Source: Lachnospiraceae bacterium (lineage in GTDB: Bacteria > Bacillota > Clostridia > Lachnospirales > Lachnospiraceae). From it: 64,000 bases of DNA. Positions 33,118 through 41,017 of this stretch are shown here, piece by piece (within the stretch, counting starts at the first letter, position 1; each line of letters begins with the position of its first letter). The notes beneath the pieces were generated by a model. The model was not told the origin of the DNA. It made no database searches and was given only the letters and a program-made list of their open reading frames with translations. The stretch spans positions 529,734 to 593,733 of the forward strand of contig SVFF01000001.1 in assembly GCA_015057005.1 (NCBI GenBank), in the 5' to 3' direction. A program made the translations under genes and the position numbers.

Positions 33118-33705
33118 TTATAACACTAATTTCTGCTGCTCATACTCTTGCCTTCTCGTTATCATGCCAGGTACTTTTCCGAGGAACCCCTCCAGGTTCT
33201 TGTCATCATCTAACCACGATTCAATTTCACACGACTCCAAAATCAGAGGCATTCTATCATGTACATCTTTCATGGACTCATTGGCACCAGTTGTCAGAAT
33301 CACAAACCTATCTTCACCTTCAAAATTTCCATAAAAGCCCGCGAAAAACATCGGTTGCCCATTTCTTGCAGTAAAAGTCACCTTTTCTTTCTGTGCATTC
33401 CATTCATAAAATCCTGCAGCCGGTATCACAATTCTCCTTCTAAGGACATTATCACGAAACAGCTTCTTTTCCAGCGCAGTTTCTGCTCTGGCATTAATGA
33501 TCACTTTTTGTGCCCCGAATCCTGGGAAGCCCCATCTTTGCTTTTGGGCAGTTAGCCCTTCTTTGTCTGCCACAATAATGGTCGCTGTCTCAGAGGGCCG
33601 TACATCTTTGGCCTTATATCTCTCTTTCAGTTGCGCATCTACTTTACGCACAATTTTCTCAATTTCTCTGGCAGTATCATTGTCCACATAAAATACACCA
33701 CACAT
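33118..33705 (-). CDS. SOS response-associated protein, HMCES/YedK family
   Basis: 195 residues. Met-Cys start (the Cys becomes the N-terminal nucleophile), VIINARAET with the conserved Asn, AGFYEW with the catalytic Glu, and VHDRMPLIL with the conserved His. The family crosslinks to abasic sites in single-stranded DNA and protects them. It sits 11 bases after the Y-family polymerase gene, forming a DNA damage tolerance cassette under a probable LexA site. TAAGGAG precedes the ATG. Confidence 0.93.
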   Translation of the reverse strand: MCGVFYVDNDTAREIEKIVRKVDAQLKERYKAKDVRPSETATIIVADKEGLTAQKQRWGFPGFGAQKVIINARAETALEKKLFRDNVLRRRIVIPAAGFYEWNAQKEKVTFTARNGQPMFFAGFYGNFEGEDRFVILTTGANESMKDVHDRMPLILESCEIESWLDDDKNLEGFLGKVPGMITRRQEYEQQKLVL

Positions 33706-33716
33706 CGTCCTACTCC

Positions 33717-35039
33717 TTATATAATCCTAGCACTTTCGTGTTCCACATCAATTCCTATTGTCACTCCCGACCTACGTTCTTTATCTAAACCTCCGCTCAT
33801 ATGTGAAATATTACTTTGCAGAAAACTAGCCCTTTGGATCGAATCCTCCCCATACCGACTACGTATCTGATCAACAACTCTATCTACTACCTCCAACTTA
33901 TCAAAGCGTTGCTGATCAAATAAATTGTACTGTCGTCCTACATCCGACTGTACCTTAGAAGTCCGTACTCCAATCTGTCTAATCGGTGTACGTCCATCCC
34001 ACAATCTTTCAAACACCTGACACGCTGCACGGTGAATTTCCATCGTTACATCCGTAGGTGACATCAACTGCATCTGCTTGTTAAGATATTCAAATTCGTA
34101 CGTTGTGATGTGAACAGCAACTACACTTATTTTCACATCATCTGCTCGTAGTCTTGCACCCACAGTTTCACATAATGACAATAACAAATGCTTTGCATAC
34201 TCAAAAGTAGTGATATCCTGCGGTGCAGTCATACTGTTACCATAACCTTTATTAGCTTCGTGTGTGAACATATATGGTTGTAGATCTGCTCCTCTAGCAT
34301 ATCCTTGTATAATCTGTCCTGGAGTTTTCAAATATGCTTTTATCATCTCCGTATCAGCCATAGCCAATTCCCCAATAGTCCTGATTCCTAACGATAATAA
34401 CTTTCTGGTCGTAGCTCTTCCAACAAAAAATAAATCAGATACCGGCAACGGCCACATCTTTGCTTCTATCTCTTCCGGAAACAAAGTGTGTACTTTATCA
34501 GGTTTTGAAAAATCTCCTGCCATCTTGGATAGAAGAAAATTGTTGGATATACCTATATTGACAGTAAAACCCAGTTCTTCTTTAATTTCCTCCTTAAGAT
34601 CATAGGCAAATTTCACCATCTGCCCTCTACCATACAACTTTTCGAACCCTTGAAACTGCATCCACGCTTCATCGATGCTATATTGGATAACATTATCAGA
34701 ATACTTTTTGAGTTTATTTATAAATGCTCTGGATGCATTCACATATAACCCGTAGTCCGGTGGAATTATCACTAATTCTGGGCATTTTTGTTTAGCTGTA
34801 ACGATTGCTTCCCCTGTTTGAATCCCGTATTTTTTTGCTGGTACACTTTTAGCTAGTACTATTCCATGCCTTTTCTCCTGATCTCCTCCCACAATACTTG
34901 GAATCAATCTGAGATCTTCTTTCTCTCCTAATACACTTACGCGGTATGCAGCACTCCAACTTAAGAAGGCACTATTGGCATCTATGTGAAATACATATTT
35001 GTCGTTCTCCATTATGATAGGAACTGAAAGATCCGCCAT
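33717..35039 (-). CDS. Y-family translesion DNA polymerase (DinB/UmuC type)
   Basis: 440 residues. Catalytic acids lie in VFHIDANSAF and IQYSIDEAWM. The palm, thumb (SKMAGDFSKPDKVHTLF) and helix-hairpin-helix (LFFVGRATTRKLLSLGIRTI) are in order, followed by the little-finger domain (QDITTFEYAKHLLLSLCETV). It lacks a proofreading domain, as expected. It overlaps the small upstream gene by 28 bases and is followed by the HMCES gene. In Firmicutes elements these polymerases are often DNA-damage induced; a LexA-type box lies upstream. Confidence 0.95.
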   Translation of the reverse strand: MADLSVPIIMENDKYVFHIDANSAFLSWSAAYRVSVLGEKEDLRLIPSIVGGDQEKRHGIVLAKSVPAKKYGIQTGEAIVTAKQKCPELVIIPPDYGLYVNASRAFINKLKKYSDNVIQYSIDEAWMQFQGFEKLYGRGQMVKFAYDLKEEIKEELGFTVNIGISNNFLLSKMAGDFSKPDKVHTLFPEEIEAKMWPLPVSDLFFVGRATTRKLLSLGIRTIGELAMADTEMIKAYLKTPGQIIQGYARGADLQPYMFTHEANKGYGNSMTAPQDITTFEYAKHLLLSLCETVGARLRADDVKISVVAVHITTYEFEYLNKQMQLMSPTDVTMEIHRAACQVFERLWDGRTPIRQIGVRTSKVQSDVGRQYNLFDQQRFDKLEVVDRVVDQIRSRYGEDSIQRASFLQSNISHMSGGLDKERRSGVTIGIDVEHESARII

Positions 35040-35311
35040 TTATGTTTTTCCACATGATAACGAAGTTCCAATAATCTTCTCTCTCCGGCAATTACCGTTG
35101 AGCACACAAATCTTTTTTCACGCACTCCTACACTATAACTTTCATCGCGGGATATTGTTTTTTCAATGCCAACCTTCTCAATCTGATGCTCTCTAGTCTC
35201 AAACCGAAACCATAAGGGCGTAAGTTTACCATCCCTATCAGTAACCGCAAACATCTGCACTGGAATATTTACAGGGAACACGTCTCCCATCTTTGAACAT
35301 TTCTCTTCCAT
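35012..35311 (-). CDS. Small protein coupled to the translesion polymerase
   Basis: 99 residues from the ATG at 35311 behind AGGTGAGAGGA. Beta-rich sequence (PVQMFAVTDRDGKLTPLWFR, VVREKRF-like strands) with no membrane segment. It overlaps the polymerase start, so it is translated with it. Firmicutes polymerases of this type often have a small partner (YolD-like), but this one does not clearly match YolD. I leave the family open. Confidence 0.6.
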   Translation of the reverse strand: MEEKCSKMGDVFPVNIPVQMFAVTDRDGKLTPLWFRFETREHQIEKVGIEKTISRDESYSVGVREKRFVCSTVIAGERRLLELRYHVEKHKWRIFQFLS

Positions 35312-35320
35312 TCCTCTCAC

Positions 35321-35461
35321 CTACAAAAGAACATCTGTTCGATTATATATTAACAGAGTATTATCCTGATGTAAAGTGGAAAATGCAGGTTCAGTCAAAC
35401 GAGTACATTTTATGGGACACAGTTCCTCCCCCAGCTGCAATACTCTTGTCTGATCTCCCAT
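35321..35461 (-). CDS. Possible 46-residue upstream ORF spanning the SOS promoter
   Basis: Frame opens with MGDQTRVLQLGEELCPIKCT and stops eight bases before the next ATG site. The sequence looks protein-like, but there is no ribosome binding site before its ATG, and the TATAAT and LexA-type box lie inside it. It may be a remnant of a longer gene or a chance frame. Confidence 0.25.
   Translation of the reverse strand: MGDQTRVLQLGEELCPIKCTRLTEPAFSTLHQDNTLLIYNRTDVLL
35328..35347 (-). promoter_or_regulatory. LexA/DinR-type SOS box with adjacent -10
   Basis: On the minus strand TATAAT is directly followed by CGAACAGATGTTCT, which fits the Gram-positive SOS box CGAAC-n4-GTTC. The box would overlap the transcription start of the small gene/polymerase/HMCES operon, a standard position for repression by LexA and induction after DNA damage. 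A clear -35 is not visible. Confidence 0.75.
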
Positions 35462-35518
35462 GAAATAAATTAAAAATATAATTATGCTTATCGCTCAATT
35501 ACATTTATCCAAATAAAA

Positions 35519-35543
35519 GCTCCAGAGTCTTTTTCTCTGGAGC
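35519..35543 (-). terminator. Terminator of the FtsZ-like operon
   Basis: GCTCCAGAG and CTCTGGAGC form a 9-base stem with a 7-base loop. On the minus strand TTTTATTTGG follows. It lies about 185 bases after the FtsZ-like gene stop. The stretch 35544-35728 holds nothing else recognisable. Confidence 0.75.
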
Positions 35544-35728
35544 CTTTATTAAACTCAATACATCAGCATCTCATTCTTTGTTATATTTTGTAATCTATTT
35601 AGGCTCTGTCAAATATGGTCGAAAATTGACTACACCATCGATATATTCTTCTCGATCTATATTCATTTATAGAGAGGTCGTCCTTCAATAACCAGAGCTT
35701 TAACGAATTAATCTTTTTTATATCCCCC

Positions 35729-36283
35729 CTACCTTTCCATCAATCTTTTTAGCTCAGACAACGCAATTTCATGCCCTTTGCGAACTATCTTAGTGAAAGA
35801 CTCGTCTTTTTCCATCAAATCTTGATTCTTTATAACCCGCACAGAATCAGCAAAGATTTCAGAGATCTGGACTGTCTCTTTTGCACGTTCTCGCCGAATG
35901 TCCGATTCAAAATCGAAGGGAAAAAAGTACACTACATGCAGTTGAATATATACATTTTCACATATAATTTCCATCAAATCAGGAAGCAAATGAAATGACG
36001 TTTCCCCGCCCAAGCCAGAAACAACACAGATCTGCTTATTCTTTTTCAGGAATTTATGAAGTTGCCTTTTCGTGCGATAGTTAAACTTTTGTCGTCCATT
36101 ATCTGCTTTTAAGGGGATTTGAAGCGTTTTTTCAATAGCACTAGCGTTTAGCTCACTTGGGTTACTATCTATTGCAAGCGTATCTATGGTATACTCCATC
36201 TCTTTTATATATTTAGAAAAAGAAAGTCCAGCGCCCCCGAGAGCGATCAAACCAGTTCCGTATGTTTTTGCATTAATTCGCAT
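35729..36283 (-). CDS. FtsZ/tubulin-like GTP-binding protein, N-terminal half only
   Basis: 184 residues (second ATG of an ATGATG pair behind GGAGG). It follows FtsZ region by region: GLIALGGAG for the first glycine loop, TLAIDSNPSELNASAIEKTL for the F-A-V-N-T-D-x-Q-A-L strand, VVSGLGGETSFHL (89-100) at the tubulin signature GGGTGTG, and VVYFFPFDFESDIRRERAKE for the V-T-K-P-F-x-F-E-G-x-R-R motif. It ends where FtsZ helix H7 would run, so the T7 loop and C-terminal domain are absent. FtsZ-like families in operons with membrane proteins are known and thought to remodel membranes. Whether this one binds GTP is open. It is the last gene of the seven-gene operon. Confidence 0.8.
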   Translation of the reverse strand: MRINAKTYGTGLIALGGAGLSFSKYIKEMEYTIDTLAIDSNPSELNASAIEKTLQIPLKADNGRQKFNYRTKRQLHKFLKKNKQICVVSGLGGETSFHLLPDLMEIICENVYIQLHVVYFFPFDFESDIRRERAKETVQISEIFADSVRVIKNQDLMEKDESFTKIVRKGHEIALSELKRLMER

Positions 36284-36298
36284 CATATCCTCCGAAAT

Positions 36299-36808
36299 TT
36301 AATCTTCCTCTTCTGACAAGGTCCAGGGTAGAATCTGCCACTCAGCAGCATCATTTGTAGTAAGTTTCAGTACCGGCTTATTATCTCCTCTTATGAATAG
36401 CGTATCGTATAAATTTATTTTTATCTGATCCGTAGACTTAATTTCAAGAAACATGATCATGGGCTCGGTTGAGTGAGAGTCTACACAGATACTGTCTTTA
36501 TCTACTGTAATAATTACTCGATTTAAATCCGCTGTTGGTGCCAGGTCTAATCTGCAACAGACTTCTTTTTCCATTTTGACTGGTAACGTAGCCCATGTGA
36601 ACCGATGAAGTACTCTCCTCAGAAGAAACGTAGTATCTTCCTTTGAAATATTCTTAACCCATATCCCATCCGATTCAGATTCCATAATCACTTCAAGTAT
36701 GGGTGTATTATTCGTATCCAACTCTAGCATGCTGCTGGTAATAACCATATTACCTTCCTCAATTTTAATCTCTTTCTCTTTATTACAGACTTCAAATATA
36801 ATTGCCAT
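36299..36808 (-). CDS. Unknown beta-rich 169-residue protein in the FtsZ-like operon
   Basis: No family recognised. The sequence alternates short strands (VIFEV-like start, MVITSSMLELD, VIITVDKDSICVD, MIMFLEIK, TLFIRGDNKPVLKLT), suggesting a beta-sandwich, possibly FHA-like at the N-terminus, but the FHA residues are not clear. It lies 15 bases from the FtsZ-like gene and 19 from the guanylate-kinase-like gene, so it is probably a structural or adaptor subunit. Confidence 0.65.
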   Translation of the reverse strand: MAIIFEVCNKEKEIKIEEGNMVITSSMLELDTNNTPILEVIMESESDGIWVKNISKEDTTFLLRRVLHRFTWATLPVKMEKEVCCRLDLAPTADLNRVIITVDKDSICVDSHSTEPMIMFLEIKSTDQIKINLYDTLFIRGDNKPVLKLTTNDAAEWQILPWTLSEEED

Positions 36809-36827
36809 TGTATAAAAAATCTTCTCC

Positions 36828-37634
36828 TTATAAGATATTTTTTATATTTATTTTTTCACGATCTGTGTTCGCATACTTCTCAACAACCGTTTGACCGTGC
36901 AAATCTTTCCATGCTTGTTTTTTTGATATTTCTAGCAGAATATCTTTCCCCTTGTATGATCCACCCATGGTGTGTTGGATTTTAGCACACAACTTTACAA
37001 TTTGTTCCATTTCCTCAACATATTGGGCTACTAATTCCATCCGTGTATCCCGGCTTGTTGGACCAACGTGTCCCAAACCATAAGCCAGCAAGAGTTCTTT
37101 CGACTTTTCGATATCTGTATTATCTAGCAGGAGTTCATAAAAACTGCAGGCAATGGAAACCTCCTTAATGCTGCGTTGCAATCTTTTTTGTATTACTTCC
37201 AAACTCTCACTATTCCGGCGTAGAAGACGTTCTGCAACTATCATTGGTGGAGGTATAAGGAAGCAACTCTTGATATCATATTCCGATTTGTTCAAAAGCT
37301 GTAATGCCCCATACACATCCAATTCTAATATGGGAATCGAATCCTCCAATTCTAAAATTCGGTTTAGCTCGCTTCGAGGTGTTCCATAAAAATCACCATC
37401 TTTCTCATCAGGATACACTGTGTACTCGAGCAATTCTCCTGCAGAAAGTAAGTCTTTAAAAACCTTTTTTGATGTGAACATGTAGTGTTCTTCATCCTGT
37501 TTGGTGTCTCTTTTTTTTCTAGTGGTCAAACTTCTGCATAATTTGAACATATTATTTTCGACTATAATCGTCTCAATTAATGTGGATTTCCCGGATCCTG
37601 AGCTTCCGGACACTAGAAGTATCTTATTTGCCAT
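36828..37634 (-). CDS. Guanylate-kinase-like protein with C-terminal extension
   Basis: 268 residues. P-loop GSSGSGKST (10-18), the GMP-binding region SLTTRKKRD (35-43), the acidic EEHYMF strand, and DFYGTPRSEL (81-90) all match guanylate kinase; a lid helix region with RRNSESLEVIQKRLQRS follows. The enzyme domain ends near 185; an 80-residue helical extension is not found in housekeeping guanylate kinase (about 200 residues). It may phosphorylate GMP or act as a binding scaffold as MAGUK proteins do. In this operon it may supply or sense guanine nucleotide for the FtsZ-like protein; that link is inference. Confidence 0.85.
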   Translation of the reverse strand: MANKILLVSGSSGSGKSTLIETIIVENNMFKLCRSLTTRKKRDTKQDEEHYMFTSKKVFKDLLSAGELLEYTVYPDEKDGDFYGTPRSELNRILELEDSIPILELDVYGALQLLNKSEYDIKSCFLIPPPMIVAERLLRRNSESLEVIQKRLQRSIKEVSIACSFYELLLDNTDIEKSKELLLAYGLGHVGPTSRDTRMELVAQYVEEMEQIVKLCAKIQHTMGGSYKGKDILLEISKKQAWKDLHGQTVVEKYANTDREKINIKNIL

Positions 37635-37658
37635 ATACTTATCTTTTCCTTCCTATTT

Positions 37659-38085
37659 TTATTTGTGTTCCGTGTCATATGGAACATTGTTAACATAATA
37701 CTGTATTGTTTCAATATAAAATCTTGTGCGCTCCCTAGCGAATTCATTTGCGTCCACTTCGCAAGGCTGCTTTTTATAAGCCATATAGTCCTCTGTGCTT
37801 GAGATATAATCTTTAAGATTATAGAAAAATCCTTTTGCTTCGCTAAATATTTCAAGATTTCTATATTCCGTCGAGATATCGCAAAATACCTCTGCTAAAG
37901 TATGCTGATAAGAGTGTCTTAGCTCATGTAATACACTTAACAGTACAGCATCATTGGAACTCATATGGTATCGGTTCAGCGTGATTCTTCGACACTCATG
38001 AGAATAAAGCGCTAAAGTTTCGGTAAGCCTATTTGAACATTGGAGTCGTTTTTTTGTGTAAATTACTTGTGTTCTTATTTTTCAT
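37659..38085 (-). pseudogene. HELRH zincin-like protein, frameshifted at a poly-A run
   Basis: The frame from an ATG at 37964 gives 101 residues with LLSVLHELRHSYQH near its start, a zincin-type H-E-x-x-H motif, and a helical C-terminus. Upstream in the same frame the coding look continues (RLTETLALYSHECRRITLNR) back to a run of seven A on the coding strand (38049-38055). An ATG at 38085 behind GGTGA opens another frame that would join if the run had six A, giving about 141 residues. So the gene is either frameshifted, translated by slippage or phase-variable, or the base is an assembly error. It lies 29 bases after the membrane protein gene. Cleavage activity is unproved. Confidence 0.65.
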
Positions 38086-38114
38086 CAATTTTTCACCGAC
38101 TCTTTGACCAAGTA

Positions 38115-38852
38115 TTATTGAGTCTCATACACTTTTAGTTTTTCTACAGGTACGAAACCTTGTAACCCAGGTTGTTCTTTCATTTTACAAAGAACATATC
38201 CATCGACAGTTGCGCCTTCGTATGTAAGTATTGTGCCAGGTTTTAAGTGCCACTTTATTCGATTCATATCTAACTTTGATAACGATACCGTTCTCTTCTC
38301 GTGCGCTTTGAAATCCAGGACCTCAATCATCTCATTTATAACTCCGTACATCTCTGTCTCCTCCAGAACTATATAGGTGGAAATTTCTGCTGTTTTCTCT
38401 GCAGAACGTTCAATGCCGTTGGTCACATAATAACTAACTGGTAATAATATCGAAGACAGCAAGATTAAAATGGGAATAAGAAGAAGTCCTTTGTTATATG
38501 TCTGATCTAAACTTCTACAAATTTTATGATAGACTAGATTAAGCGAGAGATACGAAAGCACAACTATAATCAAAACAGTGGCATTCACATCAATGAAACG
38601 CTCGTCCCGAAGAATATGTAAATAAAATGCAATTAAAATATACTGTACAGTTCTTATCCGAACACACTTCTTAGAACAATCCGAGTGATAATTGTTTAAC
38701 AACCACCCCCCAATAGCATCCACTATACAAAGAATAATTAACAATGTATAGATAATATTGAAAACATTGTTTACAATAGCGTAACCTACAGCTCCTATCA
38801 TGGCGAGGAGAAATAAAACTACCGTTGCTGGTATTGAAAATATAAAAAACAT
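38115..38852 (-). CDS. Membrane protein with C-terminal SH3-like domain
   Basis: 245 residues. About five hydrophobic segments cover the first 145 residues (FFIFSIPATVVLFLLAMIGA, VFNIIYTLLIILCIVDAIGG, VLIIVVLSYLSLNLVYH, LLLIPILILLSSILLPV). The last 100 residues are soluble and end with a small beta domain of bacterial SH3 type (YVLCKMKEQPGLQGFVPVEK). It is the membrane component of the operon and could anchor the FtsZ-like and guanylate-kinase-like proteins or bind the wall. GGGAGG precedes the ATG. Confidence 0.7.
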   Translation of the reverse strand: MFFIFSIPATVVLFLLAMIGAVGYAIVNNVFNIIYTLLIILCIVDAIGGWLLNNYHSDCSKKCVRIRTVQYILIAFYLHILRDERFIDVNATVLIIVVLSYLSLNLVYHKICRSLDQTYNKGLLLIPILILLSSILLPVSYYVTNGIERSAEKTAEISTYIVLEETEMYGVINEMIEVLDFKAHEKRTVSLSKLDMNRIKWHLKPGTILTYEGATVDGYVLCKMKEQPGLQGFVPVEKLKVYETQ

Positions 38853-38876
38853 ATGTATTGCCTCCCATCTTTTTCA

Positions 38877-39587
38877 TCAAAGAGAATTTTTTTTATTAAT
38901 TCGCTCTAATATGTCTCGAATTGTATTAAGAATCTTATCCGGGACTGTAACGTCTGGCACAGTCACATTCATTTCGCATGGAGTTAACAGCAACGTGCAC
39001 TTAATATATTCAGAACCATAAGGGAATTTGAAAATAACCTCCTCTTTTTTGCTCCAGGGCTTGGGAATCCCGCAGAACAAAACTTGGTCTTTTGTAGAAA
39101 ATGTCCAATATTCTCGATCCTTGCCTTCTCCGGGTAAAGAACCCTGTATTCTCCATGCAAATAGATTTTTATTACTGTCACCTAAAACCGATGGAATCAC
39201 CAGTTCGTTTCCTGTAACATATGCAATCTGCTTTGATGATATATAGATATCACCAAAATATGGAGTAAATGAACTAATCCATGATTCTCCTTTCTTTTTG
39301 TCAGTAAGAATTCCTATAAGTGCTGGCAGATTCATGGTAATTTCCTGATTTGTGATATCGATGTAAATTTCTTGATTGCTTTCTTTTATAGGTGAAAGAA
39401 AGATCGTATCCTCATCTTTTTCTCCGGTAATCTGCGTATACTCGGTCATATCGGCAGTCCAAACAGTAGCTGTAAATTTTGCAGGTTCTCTTAAAACCGT
39501 TAATTTTTTTGCCAAAGTAATGTACGGAAAACAAGCTACCAGCGAAAATATAAACAACGCAATTATAGCCACTCGCCATTTTGTCAT
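38877..39587 (-). CDS. Exported or membrane-anchored protein, unknown
   Basis: 236 residues. A single N-terminal hydrophobic segment (VAIIALFIFSLVACFPYITL) acts as signal or anchor; it has a Cys but no clear lipobox. The rest is beta-rich and extracellular-looking (FTATVWTADMTEYTQITGEK, VIPSVLGDSNKNLFAWRIQG), then a short basic helix at the C-terminus. No family recognised. Encoded 24 bases before the SH3 membrane protein gene. Confidence 0.65.
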   Translation of the reverse strand: MTKWRVAIIALFIFSLVACFPYITLAKKLTVLREPAKFTATVWTADMTEYTQITGEKDEDTIFLSPIKESNQEIYIDITNQEITMNLPALIGILTDKKKGESWISSFTPYFGDIYISSKQIAYVTGNELVIPSVLGDSNKNLFAWRIQGSLPGEGKDREYWTFSTKDQVLFCGIPKPWSKKEEVIFKFPYGSEYIKCTLLLTPCEMNVTVPDVTVPDKILNTIRDILERINKKNSL

Positions 39588-39738
39588 ATATTTACACCTT
39601 CTTTTTTACACGATATTCCAGAATGAAACTGGATATAACAACAGCCACAATGCTTAATAAGCAATAATGTTAAACGGTAACCTGCATTTAATATCTTCTT
39701 CAATCTGCACTACCCCTCTTCTTATGTCATTTCAAACC

Positions 39739-40425
39739 TCAGATTAAAAGTGAATATATATCAACTTGCTTCAAATGGCGGTCTATATATCCAGCTTCTT
39801 GCTTTACTGGATAAAGAACTTCCCAGTTGATCGATTCCAAATTTTTAAAATCACTATCAAGCGCATACTCAATATAAAGATTCAAGTTCAAGAGTGTATT
39901 ATTAGACCATTCATTTTTTAGCAATTTTTGGACACACTCGAAATCTAATTTTATATTAGCGAGCCGATTTTTAATTTCTCTCTTATTTTTGTTAAGGACA
40001 GTACTTAACTCATTGATCTCTTTTTTCATATCTGAAGATATCTCTTTACACTTCTCCGAGTCATCTATTAAGCTTAAGATTTTAAGAGAAATAGTATTCA
40101 ACCGTTCAGTTATTCGCCAGTTCTGCTTAGATAATTCTTCAATATGAGCGTATTCTGAAGCATGATAGCATTCCATCTCAGCATAGATCTCATGAATTCT
40201 ATTTTCAAACTTACTCACTTGACGTGCTATATAGGAACTGTAGTACACTCCATCTTCTTTTCTTTCCAGTCGGGCGCCTAATCTATCTAAGATTCCCGCC
40301 TTTGCCGCGGTAGACTTGTTGATGACACACATTGTACTAGGCCTTCTGGCAACTTTATATAATTTGCTACGGTAATCGTTAATGGATCTATCCTTTGTGT
40401 TCTGATTTTCAAGATTGTTTATCAT
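39739..40425 (-). CDS. Coiled-coil protein, first gene of the FtsZ-like operon
   Basis: 228 residues, no signal peptide. Residues about 70-165 form a heptad-like coiled coil (VSKFENRIHEIYAEMECYHA, ITERLNTISLKILSLIDDSE, MKKEINELSTVLNKNKREIK). The opening includes RRPSTMCVINKSTAAKAGIL. It probably oligomerizes and links the other subunits. A 151-base gap, containing only a short TM-like frame without a start codon, separates it from the next gene, so the operon may have a second promoter there. Confidence 0.65.
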   Translation of the reverse strand: MINNLENQNTKDRSINDYRSKLYKVARRPSTMCVINKSTAAKAGILDRLGARLERKEDGVYYSSYIARQVSKFENRIHEIYAEMECYHASEYAHIEELSKQNWRITERLNTISLKILSLIDDSEKCKEISSDMKKEINELSTVLNKNKREIKNRLANIKLDFECVQKLLKNEWSNNTLLNLNLYIEYALDSDFKNLESINWEVLYPVKQEAGYIDRHLKQVDIYSLLI

Positions 40426-40521
40426 TTTTTCTCTCCTGTATTATTTAAATTAAACGACAAAAACTACGCGAGCAGCATCATTTTAAAAAGCTTTAATATA
40501 GCTGCGGACTGTAAATTTTGT

Positions 40522-40551
40522 CGTGGTGCCGACATCCATTTCGGCACCACG
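40522..40551 (-). terminator. Strong hairpin between the tiny ORFs and the coiled-coil gene
   Basis: CGTGGTGCCGA and TCGGCACCACG form a perfect 11-base stem with an 8-base loop, GC-rich against AT-rich surroundings. The T-run after it on the minus strand is weak (ACAAAATTT). It separates the tiny ORF cluster from the seven-gene operon. Confidence 0.6.
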
Positions 40552-40564
40552 ATTCATAGGGAAC

Positions 40565-40657
40565 TTAATGATTCATATCATAGAAATAGTTATAAGCTCC
40601 CGATACGGCATGCTTCAGAACCCATCCACATGCAAATGAAAAAACGGCACTCCACAT
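40565..40657 (-). CDS. Tiny hydrophobic ORF (30 residues)
   Basis: ATG at 40657 behind AAGGAGAT with ideal spacing. The product begins MWSAVFSFACGWVLKH and ends aromatic. One short hydrophobic segment. It starts 17 bases after the stop of the next tiny ORF, so the two look like an operon. Evidence is mainly the ribosome binding site. Confidence 0.5.
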   Translation of the reverse strand: MWSAVFSFACGWVLKHAVSGAYNYFYDMNH

Positions 40658-40674
40658 AACTGTTATCTCCTTTC

Positions 40675-40740
40675 TTAATAGCTGTAATTATTGAATGCAA
40701 AGATGAAATAAATGGTAGTAGTAACGATTTTAAACCACAT
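40675..40740 (-). CDS. Tiny hydrophobic ORF (21 residues)
   Basis: ATG at 40740 behind AAGGAGG. The product begins MWFKIVTTTIYFIFAF, a single hydrophobic segment with a polar end. It is directly upstream of the 30-residue ORF. Both begin Met-Trp, as does the tiny ORF at 15850. Confidence 0.5.
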   Translation of the reverse strand: MWFKIVTTTIYFIFAFNNYSY

Positions 40741-40794
40741 ATTACACAACCTCCTTCTTTATTTTTGTAAACTTAAATTATCACATGTCGGAAG

Positions 40795-40851
40795 TCATAT
40801 GCTGGAAAGTGAGATAATCACACTTAAAATCAAAGATATTATTTTTTTCAT
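40795..40851 (-). CDS. Tiny hydrophobic ORF or signal-peptide remnant (18 residues)
   Basis: ATG at 40851 preceded by GGGAG. The product reads like a signal peptide (MKKIISLILSVIISL) that stops at once. It may be a real peptide or the start of a truncated exported protein. It is the first of three such frames in a row. Confidence 0.35.
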   Translation of the reverse strand: MKKIISLILSVIISLSSI

Positions 40852-41017
40852 AGTACATGCTCTCCCTGTAATTAAAATATTGCTGGATCTTTTTTTACAA
40901 TCTCGCTTGACTAAGGCGCTCTAATCATAATCGCATTCCACCTTCTTTCATATAATTTCAACTCGGTAACAAGTAATGTCTACACGTATGCCTGAACACT
41001 CATCCATAGGGCATTTT

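Noticed and set aside
35580..35660. Possible insertion-sequence end (AGGCTCTGTCAAATATGG)
   Set aside because: There is no matching inverted repeat nearby and no transposase remnant.
39610..39690. Short TM-like frame (VAVVISSFILEY) between two genes of the FtsZ-like operon
   Set aside because: No ATG or ribosome binding site; may be a remnant but too short to support.
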